Source: Amaranthus tricolor (lineage: Eukaryota > Streptophyta > Magnoliopsida > Caryophyllales > Amaranthaceae). From it: DNA of 64,000 bases. This document shows, piece by piece, positions 1-18,274 of the stretch; the first letter of the stretch is position 1, and every line of letters begins with the position of its first letter. The notes under the pieces were generated by a model. The model saw only the letters and a list, made by a program, of their open reading frames with translations, was not told the DNA's origin and did no database searches. The position numbers and the translations under genes were made by a program. The stretch is taken from positions 37,137,885 through 37,201,884 of the forward strand of contig NC_080049.1 in the NCBI RefSeq assembly GCF_026212465.1. The letters are read 5' to 3'.

Positions 1-157
1 TTATATATACGATCGAGAGTTTATTATTACAAAGAAATTATTGGTGATTATTTGTGATTATTATTGGATTATTGGATTAATCATTGTTTATTACATTGTA
101 CATTATTATTGGATTATTATTAGTATTAAACGAAAAAAGAGAAAAAGAAAATAACAA

Positions 158-442
158 ATATTTGTTGCGGGGCACAAAAAAACCGCAGCAAATAGTTAAG
201 ATTATTTCCTGCGGTTTTTCGTGGCCCGCAGCAAATAGTTAAGACTATTTGTTGCGGTTTTTCTGTGGCCCGCAGCAAATGTTGCAATTTTTTGCAGCGG
301 TTTTTTTATGGCCCGCAGCAAATGTTGCATTTTTTTGCCACGGTTTAAAACCGCAACATTTAAAATAGGCCATTTGCTGCTATCATTATTGCTTGGGGCC
401 AAAACCGCAGCATATTATGGCCAAAAAACCGCAGCAAATAAA
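158..442. repeat. Subterminal repeat cluster of a DNA transposon (CACTA/hAT-like)
   Basis: The words CCGCAGCAAATA and its reverse complement occur about eight times in 280 bp, each beside TTTTT and GGCCC blocks, in both orientations. Dense short motifs in mixed orientation are typical of the subterminal regions of CACTA and hAT transposons. No terminal inverted repeat or target duplication could be fixed, and the element may continue left of the window. The superfamily is therefore an inference. Short open frames here are not credible genes. Confidence 0.5.
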
Positions 443-461
443 GTTTTTTCCACTATTGAAC

Positions 462-809
462 CTTACATTAGACTTAATGCCAGCTTACATCAAACTTAAT
501 GCCAACTTACAACACACTTATTGTCTACTTCAATCAGACTTAATGCCAACTAACATCAGACTTAATGTCAACTTACAACACACTTTGCCTACTTACATCA
601 GACTTAATGTCAACTTATAGTACACTTAATGCCTACTTACATCAGACTCAATGCCAACTTACATTAGACTTAATGTCTACTTATATCAGACTTAACGTTA
701 ACTTACATCATACTTAATGCAACCTTACATCAAACTTAATGTCAAATTACATCAGACTTAATGCCAATTTACAAAACACTTAATGCCTATTTACATCAGA
801 CTTAATTTA
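462..809. repeat. 22-bp minisatellite, about 16 copies
   Basis: The unit CTTACATCAGACTTAATGCC plus AA (22 bp) is repeated about 16 times head to tail with 1-5 changes per copy. The reverse complement of the unit matches the short repeat inside the MITEs at 1,150-1,392 and, in inverse orientation, 41,001-41,250, so this array probably grew out of such an element. The frames open across it are by-products of a 22-bp period and do not look coding. Confidence 0.85.
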
Positions 810-1149
810 TAAAAAAATACAAAACAACAATTGGGAGTTTAATTTCAAAAAAATCAAGAACCAAATATGAGTCTTCCTTCCTTCTCAAAAATATTGCAAA
901 ATTAAGATACAATTAGAAAAATAACCATATCAATGGCAGAAAATTTGGTGTTAGACACAACAATGGCAAAAGAGAAAAAAAAGATGGATGAATATAACAT
1001 TAAATGCAACACTTTTTTCGAGGAGAATTTACTCCTGCTGTGCTTGGGAAGTTAAAGCAATTTCTTTTTTAAACTCACAAAACTTAAGTCATTCTTATTT
1101 TTTTAGTTTTTTTTAATAATTAATGAAAAGTATGTAGTGGACTGGGCTT
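810..1149. other. AT-rich intergenic, nothing recognised
   Basis: No coding frame, repeat unit or inverted ends seen in this stretch. Confidence 0.5.
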
Positions 1150-1392
1150 GAGGATCGTCTCCCATAGAAACGGTTTCTCAAGAGACTAGCTGTTTTATCT
1201 CTAATTGAGCCGGTTCATTATATATTTTTTAAATTATTGTATGTAGACATTTAAGATATTGAAAGTAGGCATTAAGGATACGATAAGTAAGCATTAAAGA
1301 TAATGTAAAAGGCATTAAGAATAGGAAAAGTAGACATTAATCTTTAATGGGTTGGGTTAGAGATATGTCTCTCAAACAAACGGTCTCTTGAT
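1150..1392 (+). mobile_element. MITE with internal 22-bp repeats, copy A
   Basis: The ends carry related inverted motifs (GGTTTCTCAAGAGAC near the left, GTCTCTCAAACAAACGG near the right). The middle holds about five 22-bp units of the type AAGTAGGCATTAAGGATACG. The copy at 41,001-41,250 is the same element in the opposite orientation, sharing CTCTAATTG, GCCGG, CATTATATATTTTTTAAA and the repeat block. Two copies with shared edges support a mobile unit. The superfamily is unknown. Confidence 0.6.
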
Positions 1393-1464
1393 AAATAAAT
1401 CAAAACGAAGTTAATTGAAATTAAATCAAAATATTTAGTTACTTAATAGTAATTATGGAGTATA

Positions 1465-1870
1465 CTACTCCTTCCGTTTCTTAATAAAGTTCTTACAATG
1501 AATGTTTACGGAAATTAAGAAAATTAATATTTTAGATGATAGATATATTATTTCATTGAAAATTAAATTTGATGGAGGAAAATTGAAAACCATAAACATT
1601 AAAAAAATTAAAAGAAAGTTAGTAGAAAAAATATGAGAACCACGACTAATTAAAAAAAATTATAAAGTTAGTGGGAAATATGTGGAGACCATAAGAATTA
1701 TAAGTTAAAATGAAATTAGTTGAATATATGTAGGGACCATAAGCGTTATTAAAATATCAAAATAGGGATAAACAATGTTATTTTTGTCAAATTCATGATG
1801 CAAATAGAAAGATTATTTATGAGAACAACAAATGAAACGCCCAAAAATAACAAAGGAACAGGGGGAGTAG
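1465..1870. mobile_element. Stowaway-type MITE (Tc1/mariner)
   Basis: Left end CTACTCCTTCCGTTTC and right end, read inversely, CTACTCCCCCTGTTCC form a TIR of the CTCCCTCCGT type. TA lies on both sides (1,463-1,464 and 1,871-1,872), the target duplication expected for Tc1/mariner MITEs. About 406 bp, non-coding. Confidence 0.8.
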
Positions 1871-1872
1871 TA

Positions 1873-2657
1873 AAGTAGTAACCTTTTAAAAAATACTAGT
1901 AAAGTACTAATAGTACAACTAGATAGATTTTCGTGTCAAACATGGTTTACAAATAATTTAAATAAAAATTAACAATCTTATATATGTGATTAAGTTATTC
2001 TATGACTCCTTATTATTGAAACTATAAATTGATTTGTTTTTAAAATTGTAAAAGCATTAGTAAGACTCAAGGTACTATTAAATTGAGATACATATTACTA
2101 ATTACTAATATATAAAACATAATCATAAAATCACACACTAAACAAAATAGATTATAAATAATTATGTAGGAATAAAAATAATAATAATAAATTTCAACAC
2201 ATAAAAAATAATATAAAAATGTTTTAAATGTCGAATGCCTTTGTAAAACCCTAAATAAGTTTTTAGCCTAAAGAACATATTTTTTGAATATAGTCATGTA
2301 AGAAATATCTAGGAATACATATGAAAAAGTAAAATTATTTTGTTTTCTTGATTTATTACAAAAATATTATAATAAAAATAAATTTATTATATAAATAATT
2401 AATATATTATTCAATATTTATCCATCATAATTTTAAAATACTACATATCTCAATTGATTGTATATGGTAAAAAGTTATTAAATAAGGTAGGAGTATAATT
2501 TTAAAATCTCTTGTAAATAATCAATTAAACAAATACAATCTGAAAGATATTACATAACGTGCAAAAAAAATATTTGCGTGATTAGAACATGACATGAGCA
2601 TAATTTTTTTATCATAAAGTCGACATTTATCCTAATTGTTTCATCATTATTATTTGT
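1873..2657. other. AT-rich intergenic, nothing recognised
   Basis: Short A/T tracts only; no gene, long repeat or inverted ends seen. Confidence 0.5.
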
Positions 2658-2695
2658 ACTAGGATAGATACCCGTGCAATGCACGGATTTTTATA
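2658..2695 (-). mobile_element. Helitron 3' terminus
   Basis: Read on the minus strand, a hairpin formed by CCGTGCATTGCACGG (2,672-2,686) is followed by nine bases and then CTAGT, next to an A/T insertion point. A GC-rich hairpin about ten bases before CTRR is the signature of a Helitron 3' end. The body would extend toward higher coordinates. I found no matching 5' TC end, so its length is unknown and it may be truncated. Confidence 0.6.
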
Positions 2696-3373
2696 TACGT
2701 TAATATTATAATGAAATTTTAGATTGCAATGCAAACCATACTTCACATTTTTTCAAAAATTTAAAATTGTAATTATGGTAGTCTAACAATTTAAATGACT
2801 GATTTTAATGATTAATTAATTGAATTTTATGTCATTTTAGTTTTAAATAACAATTGATAGAAAAAGAGTTATTATGTACTTCAAATAATTTCCTAAATTG
2901 TTGTTTAATTTTATACACAGTGTAATTTTGCTGTATAATTTTCTAAATTGTGTACTTCCAATTACATTGAAATAAATGTAATTTATTCTATAGTATAATT
3001 TTCTACGCTTTATAATTCCAGAATTATGTCGGACAATATATAATATTCTACACAGTACATTATATATTTCCCATTATAATTTTTTAACCAGTGCATTTAT
3101 ATACAACTGTGTAATTGAAACAATTGTGATTTATTACATCCATTAATGTATGAGGTTTTCCGAAAATATAAGTTTGTAAATATGGTAAGTGTAAAAAATC
3201 TAAATCAGTCAAATTTCATTAATACTAACCAATGAAAAAAGACAAATGACATGCTCACAATTAAACTTCCTTTTTGCTATTATACAGTAAAATTAATAGA
3301 ATGTATGATGTGTATGTATATATATGTGTGTGCGCGCGCATGTAATGAAATTATTATATGATTATTTTAATTC
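2696..3373. other. Probable Helitron interior or AT-rich intergenic
   Basis: No coding frame. A short TG/CG run lies near 3,315-3,340. No structure beyond that is visible. Confidence 0.35.
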
Positions 3374-3538
3374 ACAAATTCTTATATGACAATTTCATCA
3401 TATATAAGATACGTTTTATGCATGAGTTAAATAGCCTAATTAATACAAATTTCCATACAAATTCTTATATGATAGTTTCACCATATATAAGATACGTTTC
3501 ATGCATGAGTTAAATAGCCTAATTAGTACAAATTGCTA
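3374..3538. repeat. 83-bp tandem duplication
   Basis: ACAAATTCTTATATGA starts at 3,374 and again at 3,457, and both are followed by the same roughly 80 bp containing CATATATAAGATACGTTT and GAGTTAAATAGCCTAATTA, with only a handful of differences. Non-coding. Confidence 0.9.
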
Positions 3539-3638
3539 GTATAATTTTTTTGGAATTTGTCTCACCAATAATTTCTCATAAAAATAACTCATTTAAATTT
3601 TATTTTCAATATTTCATACTATCTTAAAAAATAGGAAA

Positions 3639-3915
3639 ATCATCAATGGTACCCCTAAGTTTTTTCGATTATCAATAGTACAACCATAACCTTTTCTAAT
3701 TTTTTCCGTCCAAAACTGTTAACTTTTTTTCTTTTTCTTTTATTTTTCAATTTAAAACATTAAAAAAATAAAAGAAAAAAGTTAACGGTTTTGGACAGAA
3801 AAAATTAGAAAAGGTTACGGTTGTAAAACGCTCAATAACAAGAAGGTACCATTGATAATAAAAAAAAACTTAAGGGTATGATAAAGTGCAAAATTTAGGG
3901 GTACCAATGATAATT
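3639..3915. mobile_element. Fold-back element (palindromic MITE)
   Basis: The left arm from about 3,645 reads GGTACCCCTAAGTTTTTTC and later CCGTCCAAAACTGTTAAC. The right arm carries the inverse of both (GTTAACGGTTTTGGAC and, at the end, AGGGGTACC). The arms are about 110-150 bp around a very short loop near 3,755. The right arm is longer because of a small internal duplication around GGTACCATTGATAAT. No coding content. Confidence 0.75.
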
Positions 3916-4064
3916 TCCCTAAAAAAAATAATGTGAATATTAAAAAAATAGTGAGTGAAAGAGTAAACAATTATTTGAAAAAAATACTACCAATTACCAA
4001 AAAATTAAATTATTAAGTATTTAATTTAGTTGTTTATATATGTTAGGAATATTATATATGTTGG

Positions 4065-4845
4065 AAACGTATTTTTAAGAAACGCGAGTGGTAGCTTATT
4101 TTAAATATTTTTCAACAGCATAATATTAAAATTGCTTGCTTATGTTTTCAATAACATTAATAAGCAAAAAATATTAAAGTCCATTTTTTCAAATTATAGA
4201 AAGCCAACAAACTTCAAACTTGTTTTCCTCACTCTTTGAATGCATTCTATGAGCTCTTCTTCCCCTCCGCTGTAACCTAAAATTTAGTATAATTTATCTT
4301 TGAAATTCACAAGCTTATAATCTGTAATTTGAGATAATTTTTCATAAATTTTAATTTTTTGCAAGTTTATTTATATGTGAAAAATTAGGGTTCGTTGCTT
4401 CTATTGTTATGTTAATGGTTGTTATTTGAACCTTTGAATTTATTTTATTTACTAATTTGTTGTTGAAATTAGGGATTAATTGTAGTATTTTTAATGTTTG
4501 CATGTTATTTGTTTTTGATTGTGTCTTTCATTTCCCAGTTTATTGCAAAAATTAGAATAATAATTTGCTTTTGATTGTTTTAATTTGCAGAATAAGTGAA
4601 TCTCTGGCGTTAAGGTTTACATGTTTAAAATGAAAACCAACAATGGTACATTTCAAATTGGAGAAGATGAATCCACCGTGAATAAGAGTAAAAAGGTAAT
4701 TCCATGAAAACATAACGAAATTTTGTAAACATTAGATCAATAAAATTACGTCAATTGATAAATGCATAAACATGTTGCTATCGGGAATTTTTTTAAAAAA
4801 AACTACCACTCGCGTTTCTTATAAATAAGTTGCTAAATTTCCCTA
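4065..4845. mobile_element. Small TIR element with a leader exon (MULE-like deletion derivative)
   Basis: AAGAAACGCGAGTGGTAG near 4,078 recurs inverted near 4,803-4,820 with flanking similarity, giving TIRs of at least 25-30 bp. The interior looks like a transcript 5' end: a C/T-rich leader, an intron ending at about 4,590, then an ATG at 4,630 followed by about 20 codons ending in KSKK at a GTAATT donor. The rest of the gene is missing. MULE assignment is inference; outer edges are approximate. Confidence 0.45.
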
Positions 4846-4859
4846 CGTTTTATTGTTTC

Positions 4860-4933
<74 letters not shown>
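4860..4933. repeat. (TTA)n microsatellite, target of MULE-1
   Basis: About 24 TTA units. The same repeat resumes at 8,133 on the far side of MULE-1, showing that the MULE landed in it. Confidence 0.95.
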
Positions 4934-5492
4934 GGAAAATTGGCTGAAATTAATCCCAACTATCACCCGTTGGCCAAAAATAATCCCCAATATCGATTAT
5001 TTTTTAATAATCCCAACTATTACTTAATTTGTTCGAAACACCCCCCCCCCCCCCCCCCCACAAGCCAACCGGTTGTAGCAGGTTAAACAAGTTTCAATTT
5101 TTTTTCTTTTTTTTTTAATTTCAATAATAATCCAAAACTATCTCCTTCTTCATTCTCCATTACTGACCCTCCATACATCCTTCCCCACACTCAAAATCAA
5201 ACCCTAACTAATCAGTAGAACGCGAATAAACAAATTATTAGTGTTGAAGAAGATCAATTGAAGGTGTGGAAGTGGAAGGCGCTTCTCAATTTCGGTTCAT
5301 CAATGGTAATGGCGATTTCCTTTTTGTTTCTGTAATCTGTTGCTGGCGATTTCCCTTTTGCTGATTTCCTTTTAATGGCGTTTTCCTTATTGTTTTTGTA
5401 ATCTGTTGCTTTTGAATTGTATTAGTTGTTGATTTTTCCCTTTTAATTCCGTTTAGGCTGGTGTTTTTGACAAATTTACTACAAAATTTTGG

Positions 5493-6505
5493 TTTGGGGG
5501 TAAATTCAAATGGACAAACAATGGTTTAGATTAAGTTGGTGGTGGAAGTTGTACCATAGAAATTGATGCAGACCTAATTTCTTGGTTTGATTTAGATGAT
5601 TTAGTAGTGAGTAAGGTTGGGGTTGATTATGAGCATTCTTTGTTTTTATGAACCCAACTTGTATGCAATTTGAGATGGGTTTGAAAAGGGTAAATAGTGA
5701 TGAAAGTGTAATGGAAATGGCAAGGCTGGGTGTTAAATTTAGGGCAGTAGTTGTGTATATACTTAAGGTAGGTGATGATGCAGAGTTGGAAAATGACTTA
5801 ACTACAAGGGTACCAAAGTTAAGTTTCAAAAGGGCAGGTAAAAGCAACGTCAAATATAAGAAACAAATTGAGGCATGTGGTCCCCAAAACAGCTGTCCAG
5901 ATTCCTTTAATACATAGAACCCCAAACCTTTGTCCACTTTTATCCCAAACCCTAGCCTTCATAGTCCCCCACTTAACCCCATAGGCCATCAAGATAACCT
6001 TTTGTTAGAGGGTAATCAAGAGTTTACGGTTGAGGATAGTCAAGCATCTAAAGTCGGGGTTAGTGAAGTTTATGATGGTGATGGGAATGAACAGTTTGAG
6101 GATGCACTTAGTGAAGGCTTGGATGATCAAGATGTAAGTGAGTCAAGTGATGGGGTAGGTGATAGTAACAGTGAGGATAGGAGCTATTGTGTAAGTACTG
6201 AGCTAGAAGAAAGTGAACAGGAGAGTTACATAGATACTAAAATGCCCTGAGAAGGGTAAGGTGCAAGAGGTCCCTCCACAGCCCAAAAAACCAAGAGGAA
6301 GACCTAAAAAATTGCTACTACTCCCTTGAAAACACCAACACAGCAACCTTCACATTACTTGGTGTCTACCCAACCTTCAGCAATTGGTAGAGGTAGTAAA
6401 ACAATAAGGGCGGGTCAGGGAGTTAGGGGTACTGTTCGAAGGAGTGGAAGAAGTGCAAGTTCATCTACAACCACAGGCCATGTAAATATTGAATATTTGC
6501 AATGC
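5493..6505 (+). pseudogene. MuDR-type transposase fragment (PB1-like N-terminus and basic/acidic tail)
   Basis: Around 5,493-5,800 the translation follows the PB1-like N-terminal region of plant MuDR transposases: FKWTNNG, then IEIDADLISWFDLDDLV, then, after a frameshift near 5,645, MQFEMGLKRV and VMEMARLGVKFRAVVVYI. Next come an acidic stretch (5,930-6,250) and a PKKPRGRPKK AT-hook-like motif (about 6,279-6,312), as seen near the C-terminus of such transposases. The DDE core and zinc knuckle are deleted. Stops and frame changes separate the pieces, so no full protein can be made. Confidence 0.65.
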
Positions 6506-6519
6506 TAAATAGTCAGTTT

Positions 6520-7190
6520 CTATGTTGTTTTGACTTGCTTCCTTTTCTTGTTAGGGACCGAACACAAGATCAAGGTCAACGTTGGAGATTTGCAGTACTC
6601 AAGAATCAACTTCATTAGTATTGAAGGACAACTAATATGATTGAATCCCAGCACTATAGTGATTTTAATTTTATAGTTAACTATGATTGTAAGGGTAGCT
6701 AGTATGTATGAGTCCGTGAACTATTATTGTAATTTTGTATGAATCCATGATTTGTATAGCACTAAACTACTATGTTTGAATCCAAGAACATGATGATTAC
6801 CAGATTTGGTCTGTATTGATTTGGTGTTCACTGATATGTATGAATCCAAGAACATATCAGTTGGTTAGTGCTGATTTGTTGTGCTGATATCAGTAGGTCT
6901 GCAATGAATCCAAGAACATATCAGTCGGTCTGCAATGAATCCAAGAAAGAGGAAGCAACTAAGTGTTCACTGATATGTATGAATCCAAGAACATGATGAC
7001 TGCCAGAGTGTACTAATATGTTGCTGTGCTATGCTGTGCAATTTGTTGCTGTGTCGTACTGATTTGTAATCAACTGATATGTAAACATGAATACCAGATT
7101 ATTTGCTTATATGAACATGAACAAAGCTGTGATGATTCTTAATACAAGTTGCAATTTAGTACATTGCCTCCAATTACATTGAATGTTAGT
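6520..7190. other. MULE-1 interior, low-complexity non-coding
   Basis: ATGAATCCAAGAACAT-type words recur five or more times between 6,710 and 7,000, forming an irregular, diverged short repeat. No gene seen on either strand until the GRF gene. Confidence 0.45.
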
Positions 7191-7196
7191 ACATTG

Positions 7197-7695
7197 CTAA
7201 GTAAGAAGAAATATAATCGCGAAACATATGAACCATGAGAACACAAGCATAATTCCTAAGGCCTTCACTGTGCCATTGAGCTTTGCATTTTCAACTTTAA
7301 GTGATGTAACCACCTCTTCCATAGTCCTCTTCTTATTTTTTAATTTTTGAATTTTCTCAACTAACGCTTCAATTTCAACATCTAATTGTTCATGCTTCTC
7401 GATCTCATTAGTGAATTTGTCAACATCATCTTCCCACTTAAAAAACTTACAATTAGTATCCTATCATAACCATACAAAGATTAAATCAAATATGTTTTAT
7501 TTTGGGTGAAAAAATAAAATTGAAAATTTTTCAAGAAATTGGAGCACTTACAGGCCAATTACCACAACCATAGAATTTGTTTTCCGGTCTAGTACCTCTT
7601 TTGGCAACCCTCAGTTGCGCAAGAAGACCATGGTAGCATGTCAAGCTTCCTCCAAAAAGTTCACCCCTAGATTTGGGATTAGGATTTGAAAACAT
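7197..7695 (-). CDS. GRF-type zinc-finger protein, two exons, inside MULE-1
   Basis: Minus-strand exon 1 is 7,695-7,552 and exon 2 is 7,460-7,197; the intron has GT (7,551-7,550) and AG (7,462-7,461). The spliced product is 135 aa. Residues about 26-61 fit the plant zf-GRF pattern: TCYHG, then NKFYGCGNW, then NCKFFKWEDD, with a C/H/C/C metal-binding set spanning the intron. A coiled-coil (EIEKHEQLDVEIEALVEKIQ) and a hydrophobic C-terminal segment (VFSWFICFAIIFLL) follow, the usual layout of small plant GRF proteins; their function is not established. The gene lies wholly inside the MULE and antisense to its transposase remnant. It could be a captured host gene or an accessory gene of the element. 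The start ATG is the first in-frame one seen; the short exon leaves some doubt. Confidence 0.7.
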
Positions 7696-7726
7696 AGAAG
7701 AACAAGCTGAATTAATTACTTTTGGG

Positions 7727-7879
7727 GTATCAATACCATAGGTTGCAGGAATTTGAAGATTAATGGGGATTTTTTGAAAGGTAAGGGTTCATCAATGAAT
7801 ATTGGAGTATCAATACCATAGGTTGCAGGAATTTGAAGATTAATGGGGATTTTTTGAAAGGTAAGGGTTCATCAATGAA
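7727..7879. repeat. 80-bp tandem duplication in MULE-1
   Basis: GTATCAATACCATAGGTTGC begins at 7,727 and again at 7,807; the following roughly 70 bp are identical, so the duplication is recent. It lies in the presumed 5' leader of the minus-strand GRF gene. Confidence 0.95.
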
Positions 7880-8132
7880 GGAGGGTATTAATGGGGGTTA
7901 ATGGGGAAGAAGAAGAGGGAAGGGGATCAATAGATGAAGGAGATAGGTTATTATTGAAATTAAAAAAAAGGAAAAAAAATTGAAACCTGTTTAACCTGCT
8001 ACAATCGGTCGGCTGGAAAGGGGATGTTTTGAACAAATTAAGTTAATAGTTGGGATTATTAAAAATTAATCGATAGTCGGGATTATTTTTGGCCAACGGG
8101 TGATAGTTAGGATTAATTTCAGTCAATTTTCC

Positions 8133-8170
<38 letters not shown>

Positions 8171-8195
8171 TATTCTTTATTATTTATTATACCAT
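8133..8195. repeat. (TTA)n microsatellite
   Basis: Continuation of the repeat interrupted by MULE-1. It runs directly into the presumed 5' leader of the SIN3-like gene. Confidence 0.9.
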
Positions 8196-8481
8196 TCAAC
8201 ATACAAATTACAAACATTAGGATGTAGCTTCTTCTCTCAACACCCAAAACCAAAACCAAAATCAACCTTCACAATTCACAGAGCTCAAAAATCTCTCTCC
8301 GCCTTTCTTCACCCTCTCTCTTAAACTCTTATTTCTTCCCTCTAATTTGTACTGTTTCTCCCATTTTCAACCTAAATTCAAACTATTATAAGTCTTTCTA
8401 CCACTTTTTCTTCCTTGTCTTTCGATGTTTTTTGTGAGTTGAAAGTTTGTAGATATTTCGTCTCCAACGAAAAGGATAACA

Positions 8482-8708
8482 GTAAGTTCAGCGATCGTCT
8501 TGTTTATATTTTGCACTTCTTAATCTTGTTTTCTTGTTTTAATTTCATGTTGGTGTTGATATTCATGATTTCTGTAATTTCTAAGTAATGCGATTGTGTT
8601 AAGCTGTTTGTTTTTGTTGTGATCTGGTGAACTAGATTAGGTTTGTTTGAATTTAAGTTTTCAAGATCTGTATTTTTGTTTGAATTTAAGTTATTTTGAT
8701 GTTTGCAG
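8482..8708 (+). other. 5'-UTR intron of the SIN3-like gene
   Basis: A C/T-rich leader (about 8,220-8,480) ends at a GTAAGT donor at 8,482. A T-rich tract and TTTGCAG acceptor end at 8,708. Leader introns are common in plant regulatory genes. This is inferred from splice signals alone. Confidence 0.5.
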
Positions 8709-8740
8709 AGAAATTTTCATTTTCCGGTGATTACAGCTGT

Positions 8741-8752
8741 ATGATGTGTTGA
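8741..8752 (+). promoter_or_regulatory. Minimal upstream ORF (3 codons) in SIN3-like leader
   Basis: ATGATGTGTTGA lies 44 bp before the main ATG in the second leader exon. Such a minimal uORF could reduce initiation at the main start. That is inference; its presence depends on the leader exon model. Confidence 0.4.
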
Positions 8753-8795
8753 AATCAAGAGGGAAGGATTTTTAAGGTAATTTATGTTTTAAGCG

Positions 8796-16972
<8,177 letters not shown>

Positions 16973-17426
16973 TGCATAGCAATGTGACCCTTAGATTTGT
17001 TGGTCAAGGTGTAGATTGATGCATTTTTCACTGCTGTATCGATGGTTGTCATGCTCATGCCAATATCACTTGAGACATTATGGTACTTTTATGAGATGCA
17101 TGCGTTGCTCACTTAACTCTCGCAATGCTGTGGGGGTTGCTAAAGCAAGGCTTACTGTTGCTGGTGAACAAATTTTCATGTATCAGAAAATGAGTAAGCT
17201 ACATTTCCTACTCCATAGGAATTTTTATTTAATGCCTGCACTATTTATGAAGGATATAATAATTTAAGCAAACCGATACTAGTTATGAGAATATGGTGAA
17301 GAAAGTAATATAGTCGTCATTTCTATATGGAACAGTGAAAGGGAAAAAGAAAGCAATAGAGTTTCTACTTGGCTACTTGCTAGTTTGTTGTAGACGTATT
17401 CCCTACAAATTCCTTCCTTCCAACTG

Positions 17427-17432
17427 AATAAA
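17427..17432 (+). terminator. Candidate poly(A) signal of the SIN3-like gene
   Basis: AATAAA 455 bp after the stop codon, followed by T/G-rich DNA. The actual 3' end cannot be fixed from sequence. Confidence 0.35.
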
Positions 17433-18270
17433 GGGAACGATAATTGGCGATAGTGCAGTATAATGTATGTTTGTTGCAATTGTACCACAATCTGTGTAAA
17501 TATAGCTAATATCATTTCATTCATTTACATTACTGATCAATTTTAGTTCCATCCTATATCCCTTTTTGGTCATTTCCTTTTTTGCCTTGTCAGGTTTGTA
17601 AGTTCATATGAATATTGTCAATATTTGCAGCCATGCTGCCAATTTAGTAAAGGAATTAATTGAAGTTTTTTCTTTCATGCAGTCTGTCAAATTTTATTAA
17701 TTTTTTTTGTGTGGATTGAATTTATTAGTTTTACAGATGATTTGGGATTTATCTTTTTCTAACTTTGATGTTGATTATTGAAGAAGTGTACTGTACACTC
17801 GTTTGTATATACAATTTGTATTTTGTACAAGTGGAATAGTGGATGCATGCGATGACAAGGGGAGACTACGTATGAGATTGGAAAAGTCATCCGCTCATTA
17901 ATTTTTTCTGTTTTCTCATTTGCCTTTTGTTTCTTAGTGTTAGTGTACAGAAATGAAAGCAAGGAGGACTTGTTAACTTATTTTTTTTAATAATTTGGAT
18001 AATCTCAGAGTCAAGGGGGGGATGAATTTATCTGGGTGAGAGTTAGAATTTAATACAAGTGTGGAGGAAACTTTTAACCACTAAAATAATTCTTAAGTTT
18101 CAACTTTAGCTCCATTCCGTTAGGGATAACAAATCCTGTTTGCAGGTAATTGGTCTCTTTTGAAGATTTGGATGAGAAATTGACTAGTCGAACCATAACA
18201 ATTCTTGTGTATAAGATTGTCTCCAGATGAAACAAGTTCATATACAAGGAGCCTAAATTCAAGAGTATTA
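17433..18270. other. Downstream of SIN3-like gene, no gene seen
   Basis: Moderately AT-rich DNA with T-rich tracts. Short frames on both strands show no recognisable protein. Confidence 0.45.
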
Positions 18271-18274
18271 GTAG

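Larger units (their letters stand above)
4934..8132. mobile_element. Mutator-like element MULE-1, 3.2 kb, with long TIRs
   Basis: The left end (4,934 to about 5,147) and the inverse of the right end (8,132 back to about 7,937) match for about 200 bp. Both start GGAAAATTG and share ATCACCCGTTGGCCAAAAAT and TGTAGCAGGTTAAAC. The flanking nine bases are TTATTATTA on both sides, fitting the 9-bp Mutator TSD although ambiguous inside a TTA repeat. The left TIR contains a run of 20 C's absent from the right TIR. Inside are a broken transposase N-terminus on the plus strand and a GRF zinc-finger gene on the minus strand. The catalytic transposase core is missing, so the element is non-autonomous. Confidence 0.85.

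Noticed and set aside
4853..5086. 77-codon frame with poly-Tyr, poly-Leu and poly-Pro
   Set aside because: Translation of the TTA and poly-C tracts at the MULE-1 left edge.
5506..5937. 143-codon minus-strand frame in MULE-1
   Set aside because: Antisense to the PB1-like transposase fragment, which has recognisable family residues on the plus strand.
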